Below are positions 17,468 to 25,508 of a DNA stretch of 36,764 nucleotides, one piece after another. Origin of the DNA: Bacillota bacterium (GTDB lineage: Bacteria > Bacillota > Dethiobacteria > DTU022 > UBA8154); contig JAAZMI010000112.1 in the NCBI GenBank assembly GCA_012798895.1, positions 1-36,764 on the forward strand, read 5' to 3'. The notes beneath the pieces were generated by a model. It worked only from the letters and a program-made list of their open reading frames with translations, did not search any database and was not told where the DNA came from. Within the stretch, counting starts at the first letter, position 1; every line of letters starts with the position of its first letter. Position numbers and translations under genes: made by a program.

Positions 17468-18232
17468 TTGAAGCTTTTAAAGACCAAGGCGCTTGTATTA
17501 CGCTCCCGTCCCCTGGGGGAGAGGGATCGTCTTTTAAGTCTTCTGACCTTGGAGCAGGGCAAGTTGTCTGCCGTTGCTCCCGGGGCCCGCAAAATAAAAA
17601 GCAGGCTGGCGGCAGGGGTGGATTACTTTACCTATGGGGATTTTCTGCTTTACAAGGGCAGATCATTATATACGGTAAATCAACTGGAGGTCGAAATGAA
17701 TTTTGCCCGCATCAGGGGGGATATCCGTGCCTATGCCTGCGGGATGTATCTCTGTGAGCTTGTCGCCAGGCTGGTAGAAGAAGGCCAGCCCGTGCCTCCT
17801 GTTTTCAACCTTCTTTTAGAATGCCTGTTCTGTTTAAATAAAAAAAAAGTGGACGGAGAAATTTTGGTGCGGTTTTTTGAATTAAAATTGCTCTCGCTGT
17901 TGGGTTATCGACCTTATCTAACAGGTTGCCTTAAATGTGGGGACGAACAGGGCCCTTTTTTTTGGAACAATGAAGAGGGGGCTATTTTTTGCAGACGCTG
18001 CTGTCCCCGCACCGGGGAAATTTTCCCTTTTGCAAAAGGCACTCTGGCCCTGGCAAATTTTTTGTTGGAGGCAAGCCCGGAGCGGATTGGAAAGATTAGA
18101 GCGGGGGTAGAGCAGAAAAAGGAGCTGCAACATTTTACCGAAAAATTTATACAGTATTGGACAACAGCCGGTTTTCTACGGGGTCTCGCCTTTTTAGAAG
18201 AGGTATACAGTTATTCCCGGCATAAAAGTTAA
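17468..18232 (+). CDS. recO: DNA repair protein RecO
   Basis: 254 residues with the OB-fold N-terminus (KTKALVLRSRPLGERDRLLSL), the central helical domain, and a zinc finger with Cys154/Cys157 and Cys175/Cys178. RecO loads RecA onto SSB-coated DNA with RecR in gap repair. The start is TTG 17468, preceded by the strong GGGGAGGAGG. The 146 bases between cdd and recO, where era normally lies, hold no gene or recognisable remnant. Confidence 0.93.
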   Translation: MKLLKTKALVLRSRPLGERDRLLSLLTLEQGKLSAVAPGARKIKSRLAAGVDYFTYGDFLLYKGRSLYTVNQLEVEMNFARIRGDIRAYACGMYLCELVARLVEEGQPVPPVFNLLLECLFCLNKKKVDGEILVRFFELKLLSLLGYRPYLTGCLKCGDEQGPFFWNNEEGAIFCRRCCPRTGEIFPFAKGTLALANFLLEASPERIGKIRAGVEQKKELQHFTEKFIQYWTTAGFLRGLAFLEEVYSYSRHKS

Positions 18233-18287
18233 ATTATGGCGCAAAATATGAAAGAGCGTAATCTAATAGGGAAAGGAATTGTTCAAT

Positions 18288-18515
18288 ATGCCGGCAATTT
18301 CTCAGGAAACACCTGAAAGTTTCGAAAATCTTTGGCAAAAGATCCTTAAAAAAAGTGGGGAGGCCCAGATCAAGGTAAACAGGGGGCGGGGCACCTTGCT
18401 TCGCATCCCATTAATCCTGGGCGTTTTCGGCACAGCAGCTTTTCCCCGCCTGGCCTCCTTTAGTGCATTGGCTCTGCTTCTGGCACGTTGTTCCCTGGAG
18501 GTAGAGTGGCGCTAG
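18288..18515 (+). CDS. Small DUF4342 family protein
   Basis: 75 residues. The pattern matches DUF4342: a short polar N-terminus (ENLWQKILKKSGEAQIKVN), then TLLRIPLILGVFGTAAFPRL, a hydrophobic segment and a terminal ARCSLEVEW. Function is unknown. ATG 18288 is chosen because AAAGGA (18272-18277) is 10 bases away; the earlier TTG at 18279 is too close to that site. In some Firmicutes a gene of this family lies near recO and glyQS. Confidence 0.7.
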   Translation: MPAISQETPESFENLWQKILKKSGEAQIKVNRGRGTLLRIPLILGVFGTAAFPRLASFSALALLLARCSLEVEWR

Positions 18516-18520
18516 TTCGA

Positions 18521-18539
18521 GCCGGGGGCAGTTCCCGGC
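18521..18539 (+). terminator. GC-rich hairpin after recO and the DUF4342 gene
   Basis: GCCGGG (18521-18526) pairs with CCCGGC (18534-18539) around a 7-base loop, 5 bases past the stop. No U-run follows, so termination would be weak. Confidence 0.4.
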
Positions 18540-18656
18540 CTGAATAAAGAATATAAAATACTTATCGATCCCTTGCAGCCAAACGGGGTTTCACTTTTTA
18601 ATTTCCATTGCCACTTCAAATCAATAACATCCCCCGGTTTGATTTTGCTCATAAGC

Positions 18657-18685
18657 TTGACACCTTTCTATTTTTTTGTTAGTTT
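18657..18685 (+). promoter_or_regulatory. Probable promoter of glyQS
   Basis: TTGACA at 18657-18662, a 17-base spacer, then TAGTTT at 18680-18685 with an extended TGT in front. The -35 is perfect and the -10 weak. Transcription would start near 18692, just before the T-box. Confidence 0.6.
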
Positions 18686-18689
18686 AAAA

Positions 18690-18893
18690 AGAAAAGGATG
18701 TTGGGTTTGGAAAAAGTAGCCCGGGCGTTAGCAGTCCGTTGCAGAGAGCCGGAAAAGGTGGAAACTGGCCGGGCCGGCCGGGCGAAAGGGTTTCCAAAAA
18801 ATACCCCTTAAATCTTAAGAGCCCTTCGTGGGAAATAGGGTGGAACCGCGGGAAAACACTCCCGTCCCTAAAGAAAGGGTTTTTTTTATTTTT
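18690..18893 (+). promoter_or_regulatory. T-box riboswitch for glycyl-tRNA synthetase
   Basis: The T-box antiterminator core AGGGTGGAACCGCGGG is at 18837-18852. Pairing candidates follow (ACTCCCGTCCCT, 18858-18869), then CCCT...AGGG and a U-run from 18880. Upstream are AGTA (18715-18718) and AGAGAG with a stem GCCGG/CTGGC (18743-18768). Uncharged tRNA-Gly is expected to stabilise the antiterminator and switch on glyQS. The Stem I region is short, and I could not assign the specifier codon; glycine is inferred from the downstream genes. The 5' limit is approximate. Confidence 0.9.
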
Positions 18894-18909
18894 ATAAGGA
18901 GGTTTTCAG

Positions 18910-19827
18910 ATGACTTTTCAGGAATTGATTCTTAGGTTACAAGATTTCTGGGCCAAACAAGGTTGCCTGCTTTGGCAGCCCTACGATGTGGAAAAGGGCG
19001 CCGGAACGATGAACCCGGCCACATTTTTACGGGCATTGGGGCCCGAGCCGTGGAGGGTGGCCTACGTGGAACCTTCGCGTCGCCCGGCGGACGGCCGTTA
19101 TGGGGAAAACCCCAACCGCCTCTATCAACATACCCAGTACCAGGTTATTCTCAAGCCGGCACCGCCGGATATTCAGGATCTCTACCTGGAAAGTCTTCTA
19201 AAGATCGGCATTAACGGGCAAGAACACGATATCCGCTTCGTAGAAGATGATTGGGAATCCCCAACTTTGGGGGCCTGGGGGCTGGGTTGGGAGATCTGGC
19301 TGGATGGGATGGAGATCACCCAGTTTACTTATTTCCAGCAGGTGGGAGGTTTCGATCTGGAGGCCGTTCCCGTAGAGCTGACTTATGGCTTGGAACGTAT
19401 AGCCATGTTCATCCAAAAATGCGATAATGTCTTTGATCTTAAGTGGACGCCGCATTTGAGATATGGCGAGATCTTCCAAAATGCAGAGCGGGAACATTCC
19501 AGCTACAGTTTTGAAGAGGCCGATACCGATCTTTTGTTGCGGCTTTTTACGCTCTATGAGAAAGAGGCCGGGCGTGTTCTGAAAAAGAAATTAATTTTGC
19601 CTGCTTATGATTATATTTTGAAATGTTCGCATGTTTTTAATCTGTTGGATGCGCGCCGGGCGATCAGCGTTACGGAGAGGACCGGCTACATCGCCCGCAT
19701 CAGGGAATTGGCCCGGCAGTGTGGGAAACACTACCTCGAACAGCGGGCGGCGGCGGGTTTTCCATTGGCAGGCGGCGATAGCGATGCACCGGGGAAGAAC
19801 AATTCCGTGCGGGAGGGGAACGCATAG
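18910..19827 (+). CDS. glyQ: Glycyl-tRNA synthetase alpha subunit
   Basis: 305 residues, matching bacterial Gly[26 protein letters not shown] at the N-terminus, then [41 protein letters not shown] and [10 protein letters not shown]. This subunit holds the class II catalytic core, activating glycine with ATP. It works as a heterotetramer with GlyS, whose ATG lies directly after this stop. The ribosome site AAGGAGG lies between the T-box U-run and the ATG. Confidence 0.97.
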   Translation: MTFQELILRLQDFWAKQGCLLWQPYDVEKGAGTMNPATFLRALGPEPWRVAYVEPSRRPADGRYGENPNRLYQHTQYQVILKPAPPDIQDLYLESLLKIGINGQEHDIRFVEDDWESPTLGAWGLGWEIWLDGMEITQFTYFQQVGGFDLEAVPVELTYGLERIAMFIQKCDNVFDLKWTPHLRYGEIFQNAEREHSSYSFEEADTDLLLRLFTLYEKEAGRVLKKKLILPAYDYILKCSHVFNLLDARRAISVTERTGYIARIRELARQCGKHYLEQRAAAGFPLAGGDSDAPGKNNSVREGNA

Positions 19828-21924
19828 ATGGCCGTGCATGATCTGTTATTAGAAATTGGTTGCGAGGAGATTCCGGCACGCTTCATGAACGGGGGATTGA
19901 AGCAGTTGCAGGAGAAAGCGAAGAAGCTCTGCCGGGAATACAGGCTTGATTTTGGAGATGTATCGGTCGCGGGAACCCCGCGCCGTCTTGTTCTGTTCAT
20001 TAAGGATCTGGTTGCAGAACAGCGTGATAAAGAAGAGAAAATTCGGGGCCCGGCCCGGCATGTGGCCTTTGACCAGGCGGGAAAGCCCACTAAAGCTGCA
20101 CTGGGATTTGCCCGCAAGTTTGGCCTTGGCGTGGAGGAGCTCCACCTCGAAAAAACGGAAAAGGGCGAGCACCTTTATGCCATTAAAAAAATATCCGGTG
20201 AAAAAACGGCAGAGATTTTAAAAGAACTCCTGCCTGTTCTACTTAAAAGTCTTGCCTTTCCCAAGAATATGTCTTGGCCGGGAAGCAAGATCAGATTCCC
20301 GCGGCCGATCCGCTGGCTGCTCTGTTTGTACGGGACGGAGATCGTCCCCTTTACCTGTGATGGATTAACGGCCGGCAACCAGACGAGAGGACATCGTTTT
20401 CTGGCCCCCGGTTTGTTTACAATCGAAAGACCCGCAGACTATCTTTCCGCCATGGAAGCGGCCGGCGTGTTGGTCGATCCGGAGCACAGGCGGGAGATGA
20501 TTAGGAAAAATGTGCAATCTATTGCGGCAGAACGGGGATTAAAGGCCAATATCGATCCGGAACTGTTGGAAGAGGTTACCTTTCTCGTGGAAAAACCGGA
20601 ATTTTTGTTCTGTTCTTTCCCAGAAAATTACCTACAGTTGCCGGACGAGGTTCTGATTACGACAATGCAAAGCCATCAGCGCTATTTTCCCCTTGCGGAT
20701 GCGCAAGGGAAGCTCTCCCCCTTTTTTGTCGCTGTCTCTAACAATGGCGCCGCTTCCGCGTCTACCGTTTGCAGCGGGAACGAGAGGGTTTTGAAAGCCC
20801 GGCTGGCCGATGCACGCTTCTTTTATAACGAAGATTTGAAGATTCCTTTACATAGCAGGGTGGAGGAGCTGAAGAAGATCCTTTTCCAAGAAGAGCTGGG
20901 CAGCCTCCATGCAAAGACAGAACGACTTGCGACCATCTGTAAATTTTTGGCGGAAAAGTTGGGCATCAGCACCGTGGAACAGAAAGTTGTTCTGCGGGCT
21001 GCCCAGCTCTGTAAAACGGACCTGGCCACCGACATGGTTGGGGAATTTCCGGAGCTGCAAGGGATCATGGGCCGGGAGTATGCCCTTCAATCTGGGGAGG
21101 GGGAAGCCGTGGCCGAAGCAATTTTTGAACATTATCTGCCTCGTTTTGCCGGGGATGAACTTCCCCGCACGAAGCCGGGGGCTTTGGTCGCGCTTGCCGA
21201 CAAGGCGGACCATCTGGCCGCTTTCTTTGCTTTGGGCTTGCGCCCGACGGGTTCCCAAGATCCCTATGCCCTGCGGCGCCAATGCCTTGGGATTCTGCAG
21301 ATACTTTTAGTGCATGATTTTCCATTGGCATTCACAGATCTACTCAAGGAAACTTTGAGCCTGTATGGGAAGGATGAGATAATATCGGGTGGACCACGGG
21401 AAGAGTTGCTTGGCCAGATAAGAGAATTTGCCTGGCAGAGGCTGCGCCATCTTTTCCAGGAGCGGGGCCCGGATCACGATTTAATTGAGGCTGTTCTGCA
21501 TACGCCCCGCGCTGAGATCGGCTCCCTTTGGCGCCAGGTCTCCTTTCTGCAAAAAAGCCGCCGGGATGAAAACCTGGCTTTGGCTGCGGCTGCCTATAGG
21601 CGCGTTTCTAACCTGGCCCGGCAGGCTGTGCCCGGGGTTGAATTAAAGCCGGAGCTTCTACAGGAAAAGGGGGAAAAGGAGCTCTACCGACAATATAGAC
21701 GCGCCGGGGAAGAGGCGGATGCCGGCTGGGCCGACAGCGATTTGGCAAGGGTGCTTGCTGCCCTCTCCGCCTTGAAAGAGCACCTGGATCTATTTTTTGA
21801 TGAAATATTGGTGATGGTGGAAGAAGAAGAGATTCGCACTAACAGGTTGGCCCTGTTGTCGGCGATCGAGAATCTCTACCTGCAGATGGCAGATTTTTCT
21901 AAGATCAACTTTCCCGCCGAATAG
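19828..21924 (+). CDS. glyS: Glycyl-tRNA synthetase beta subunit
   Basis: 698 residues, matching GlyS: N-terminal LLLEIGCEEIPARFMNGGLKQL, RGPARHVAFD, the middle FPKNMSWPGSKIRFPRPIRWLLCLYG, and a C-terminal region with the ALADKADHLAAFFALGLRPTGSQDPYALRR motif and the anticodon-binding DALR-like end. It recognises tRNA-Gly and complements GlyQ. Its ATG follows the glyQ TAG without a gap. Confidence 0.97.
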   Translation: MAVHDLLLEIGCEEIPARFMNGGLKQLQEKAKKLCREYRLDFGDVSVAGTPRRLVLFIKDLVAEQRDKEEKIRGPARHVAFDQAGKPTKAALGFARKFGLGVEELHLEKTEKGEHLYAIKKISGEKTAEILKELLPVLLKSLAFPKNMSWPGSKIRFPRPIRWLLCLYGTEIVPFTCDGLTAGNQTRGHRFLAPGLFTIERPADYLSAMEAAGVLVDPEHRREMIRKNVQSIAAERGLKANIDPELLEEVTFLVEKPEFLFCSFPENYLQLPDEVLITTMQSHQRYFPLADAQGKLSPFFVAVSNNGAASASTVCSGNERVLKARLADARFFYNEDLKIPLHSRVEELKKILFQEELGSLHAKTERLATICKFLAEKLGISTVEQKVVLRAAQLCKTDLATDMVGEFPELQGIMGREYALQSGEGEAVAEAIFEHYLPRFAGDELPRTKPGALVALADKADHLAAFFALGLRPTGSQDPYALRRQCLGILQILLVHDFPLAFTDLLKETLSLYGKDEIISGGPREELLGQIREFAWQRLRHLFQERGPDHDLIEAVLHTPRAEIGSLWRQVSFLQKSRRDENLALAAAAYRRVSNLARQAVPGVELKPELLQEKGEKELYRQYRRAGEEADAGWADSDLARVLAALSALKEHLDLFFDEILVMVEEEEIRTNRLALLSAIENLYLQMADFSKINFPAE

Positions 21925-22008
21925 TAGCAGCCTATAAAGGATTATTTTGTCATGAGTAGAATAAAATTAAAAAAAGAATAGATTTTTTTTGGAGGTGTTA
22001 TCCCGGCC

Positions 22009-22839
22009 TTGTCTAAAAAAAGAAAACCACTTGTATATATCGTCTCCGATTCTATCGGAGAAACAGCCGAATTTGTCGTTAACGCTGTGGCCAGCCAGTT
22101 TAATTCGGGGCAGGTAGAGCTGCACCGGGAGCCTTTTTTAACTGATATGGATCGAATGCAAGAAATAGTTAGGGAGGCCGCAGAACGCAACGGCATGATT
22201 GCTTATACACTAGTTCTGCCACATTTAAGGCAGGCCATCTGTCAAGAAGCGCGGAAATACAACCTGCCTATCGTCGATGTCATGGGGCCCATGCTCGATG
22301 CTTTTTCCAAGATCCTTCCTGGAGATCCCCGTTTGGAACCCGGTCTAATCCGGCGCATGGACGAGGATTATTTTCGACGAGTGGGAGCGGTCGAATTCGC
22401 TGTTAAATATGATGATGGCAAAGATCCGCGCGGCTTATTGCAGGCGGATGTGGTTCTCATCGGGGTATCGCGCACCTCCAAAACGCCTCTAAGCATGTAC
22501 CTGGCCCATCGCAAACTGCGGGTGGCCAATCTGCCCCTTGTGCCCGAGGTGGAACCGCCTTCAGAACTTTTCTGGCTGTCTTCCCGCAAAATAATCGGCT
22601 TAACGATCGATCCGGTTATCCTGCGGGAGATTCGCCTGGAGAGGTTGAATACCCTGGGTTTAAAAGCCAAGGCAAATTATGCAAATTTAGATCGAATTCT
22701 GGAGGAGTTGGATTATTCACGCCTGATCATGCGTCGCCTACGCTGCCTGACTTTTGATGTCTCCAATAAGGCGGTGGAGGAAGTGGCCAGTAAAATATTA
22801 AATGCAGTCAAGGAGGCGGAGAAAAATGAGCAGATCTAA
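22009..22839 (+). CDS. ppsR: Pyruvate phosphate dikinase regulatory protein (kinase/phosphorylase)
   Basis: 276 residues of the DUF299/PpsR family: VSDSIGETAE (12-21), FAVKYDDGKDP (130-140), the nucleotide loop GVSRTSKTP (152-160) and the SRL(I)MRRL region. It inactivates PPDK by ADP-dependent phosphorylation of a Thr next to the catalytic His and reactivates it by phosphorolysis. Its target gene follows with a 14-base overlap, so pairing to PPDK rather than PEP synthase is well supported. The start is TTG 22009, 11 bases after GGAGGTG. Confidence 0.93.
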   Translation: MSKKRKPLVYIVSDSIGETAEFVVNAVASQFNSGQVELHREPFLTDMDRMQEIVREAAERNGMIAYTLVLPHLRQAICQEARKYNLPIVDVMGPMLDAFSKILPGDPRLEPGLIRRMDEDYFRRVGAVEFAVKYDDGKDPRGLLQADVVLIGVSRTSKTPLSMYLAHRKLRVANLPLVPEVEPPSELFWLSSRKIIGLTIDPVILREIRLERLNTLGLKAKANYANLDRILEELDYSRLIMRRLRCLTFDVSNKAVEEVASKILNAVKEAEKNEQI

Positions 22840-25480
22840 ACAAGTTTATATGTTTGCCGAAGGGAACATGGGGATGAAGGAGCTATTGGGAGGAAAAGGG
22901 GCCAACCTGGCCGAAATGACCCGTTTGGGGATGCCGGTGCCCCCCGGTTTTACCGTTACCACGGAGGCCTGCAATGAATATTACCGGCAGGGAGAGACTC
23001 TTTCCAAAGAATTTAAAGACGAAGTTTTTAATGCCCTTAAGAAATTGGAACGGCAAACAGGCAAGGTGCTTGGCAACCCGGAGAATCCTCTGCTACTTTC
23101 GATCCGTTCCGGTGCCTATTTTTCTATGCCCGGCATGATGGATACCATTTTAAATTTGGGCCTGGACGAAAAAACAGTGGAATCCCTGGCTGCTTCCACG
23201 GGTAACAAGGCGTTTGCTTTGGATTGTTACCGGCGTTTCCTGCAGATGTACGGTGATGTCGTCCTTAAAATTGAACATAACCGTTTTGAGATGATCCTTG
23301 AAAATTGCAAACAAGATTTTCAGGTGCAAAGAGATCAACAGTTGCCCCTTGCCGGCTGGGAAAAGGTGGTGTCACGTTATCAACAGATCGTCAAAAAGGA
23401 AGGTGATGGTGTATTCCCCCAAGATCCCCACGATCAACTTCTGGAAGCAATTAAGGCTGTTTTTGCTTCCTGGAACAACCCACGGGCTGTTGTCTATCGT
23501 CGTTTAAATCAGATCCCGGATCACCTCGGTACGGCAGTCAACATCCAGGCGATGGTTTTTGGCAACCTGGGGGAAGACAGTGGTTCCGGGGTGGCTTTTA
23601 CCAGAAATCCAGCGACCGGCGAAAAGCAGCTTTACGGCGAATTTTTGTTCAATGCTCAGGGAGAAGATGTCGTGGCCGGGATACGCACGCCCTTACTTAT
23701 CTCCGCCTTAAAGGATAAATATCCCCATATATATGAAGAATTTGTATCTATCTGCGATGCCCTGGAGAAACATTACGGCGATATGCAAGATATAGAGTTG
23801 ACGATGGAGGGAGGCAAGCTCTATATCCTGCAAACGAGAAATGGGAAGAGAACGGCCGAAGCAGCCGTGAAAATTGCCGTGGATTTTGTGCAGGAAGGCC
23901 TCTCTACAGAGGAGGAAGCCCTTTTAAAGATCGATCCTGCACAACTGGTTCAGTTATTACACCAGCGTATCGATCCGGCCACGGAGACAGAGGTGCTGGC
24001 CAAGGGGTTGCCGGCCTCGCCCGGGGCGGCCGTGGGCAAGGTTATTTTTGATGCCGATGCGGCCGAAAGGAAAAACGAGGAAGGGGAACGGGTCATCCTC
24101 GTGCGCCCGGAGACCACTCCGGATGATATTCACGGCATCGTTGCCTCCCAGGGTGTGTTGACCAGCCGGGGCGGGATGACCAGCCATGCCGCTGTTGTAG
24201 CACGGGGCATGGGAAAACCCTGTATCAGCGGTTGTGAAGCCCTCAGGATAGATCTACAGGCCGGATTGTTTCAGGTAGGCGATCAGATTATCCATGCCGG
24301 GGAGACGATCTCCATCGACGGCACCGCCGGCCAGGTTTATTTAGGCGAAGTACCATTGATCCCCCCCACGCTCAGTCCGGAATTCAAATTGTTGCTCGCC
24401 TGGGCCGATGAAAAACGAAACTTGCAGGTCAGGGCAAACGCCGATACCCCGCGAGATGCCCGTAAAGCCAGAGAGTTTGGGGCGGAGGGGATCGGGTTGT
24501 GCCGGACGGAACATATGTTTATGGAACAAAAAAGGCTGCCGGTTGTCCAGCAGATGATCCTGGCCGAGACGGCAGAAGAAAGAAAAGAGGCTCTTGATGC
24601 GCTTCTGCCCATGCAGCAGGGCGATTTTGAGGGGATACTGCGTGAGATGAAGGGGCTGCCGGTTACGATCCGCCTTTTAGATCCTCCTTTGCATGAATTT
24701 CTGCCTAATTTGGAAGAGCTCATGGTAGAGGTGGCCTGTGCGCTGGAGCGGGGAGAAAAAAGCAAGCAACTACATGAAAAAGAAATTTTGCTGAAAAAGG
24801 CGCACGGGCTGGCGGAGGCGAACCCCATGCTCGGGCAGAGGGGATGCCGCCTTGGATTGGTTTTCCCGGAGATCTACCGGATGCAGGTTAGGGCAATCTG
24901 CCAGGCTGTGGCTACTTTGAAAAAAGAAGGCTTAGATGTTAGGCCCGAAATCATGGTTCCCCTGGTGGGACATGCCCGCGAATTAGAGGTTATGCGTGCT
25001 ATGGTGGAAGATGAGGCCGCGCAGGTAATGCAGGAGACAGCTATGGAATTCAGTTTTTCCATCGGCACGATGATCGAGCTGCCCCGTGCCTGTATTACCG
25101 CTGATGAGATCGCCGCGCACGCCGACTTTTTCTCTTTTGGGACCAACGATCTGACACAGACAGCTTTCGGCTTTAGTCGCGATGACGCTGAGGGGAAGTT
25201 TTTACCATATTATATCCAGCAGAAAATTTTGCCGGAAAACCCCTTCGTGGTTTTAGACCGGGAGGGGGTGGGCGAACTGGTGTCTTTGGCAGTAGCCAAG
25301 GGCCGCCAAACGAAACCCCGCCTGCAGTTGGGCATCTGCGGGGAACACGGAGGTGAACCGCAGTCTATCGAATTCTGCCACCAAGTTGGCCTTGATTATG
25401 TAAGCTGCTCGCCTTTCCGTGTAGCCATTGCCCGTTTAGCGGCAGCCCAGGCGGCAATTAAAGAGAAGAAAAACAGCTAA
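22826..25480 (+). CDS. ppdK: Pyruvate, phosphate dikinase
   Basis: 884 residues. The N-terminal ATP-grasp domain has GGKGANLAEM (22-31) and SIRSGAYFSMPGMMDTILNLGL (92-113). The mobile phosphohistidine domain has GGMTSHAAVVARG: His454 is the phosphoryl carrier and Thr452 the residue PpsR is expected to modify. The C-terminal PEP/pyruvate barrel has GLCRTEHMF, QRGCRLG and LGICGEHGG. It interconverts pyruvate + ATP + Pi and PEP + AMP + PPi. I start at ATG 22826 because AAGGAGG is 9 bases before it; the earlier ATG 22802 lies in front of that site. Confidence 0.97.
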   Translation: MSRSKQVYMFAEGNMGMKELLGGKGANLAEMTRLGMPVPPGFTVTTEACNEYYRQGETLSKEFKDEVFNALKKLERQTGKVLGNPENPLLLSIRSGAYFSMPGMMDTILNLGLDEKTVESLAASTGNKAFALDCYRRFLQMYGDVVLKIEHNRFEMILENCKQDFQVQRDQQLPLAGWEKVVSRYQQIVKKEGDGVFPQDPHDQLLEAIKAVFASWNNPRAVVYRRLNQIPDHLGTAVNIQAMVFGNLGEDSGSGVAFTRNPATGEKQLYGEFLFNAQGEDVVAGIRTPLLISALKDKYPHIYEEFVSICDALEKHYGDMQDIELTMEGGKLYILQTRNGKRTAEAAVKIAVDFVQEGLSTEEEALLKIDPAQLVQLLHQRIDPATETEVLAKGLPASPGAAVGKVIFDADAAERKNEEGERVILVRPETTPDDIHGIVASQGVLTSRGGMTSHAAVVARGMGKPCISGCEALRIDLQAGLFQVGDQIIHAGETISIDGTAGQVYLGEVPLIPPTLSPEFKLLLAWADEKRNLQVRANADTPRDARKAREFGAEGIGLCRTEHMFMEQKRLPVVQQMILAETAEERKEALDALLPMQQGDFEGILREMKGLPVTIRLLDPPLHEFLPNLEELMVEVACALERGEKSKQLHEKEILLKKAHGLAEANPMLGQRGCRLGLVFPEIYRMQVRAICQAVATLKKEGLDVRPEIMVPLVGHARELEVMRAMVEDEAAQVMQETAMEFSFSIGTMIELPRACITADEIAAHADFFSFGTNDLTQTAFGFSRDDAEGKFLPYYIQQKILPENPFVVLDREGVGELVSLAVAKGRQTKPRLQLGICGEHGGEPQSIEFCHQVGLDYVSCSPFRVAIARLAAAQAAIKEKKNS

Positions 25481-25508
25481 AATTGTATTCCGGATGAGGA
25501 TGTGGAAA

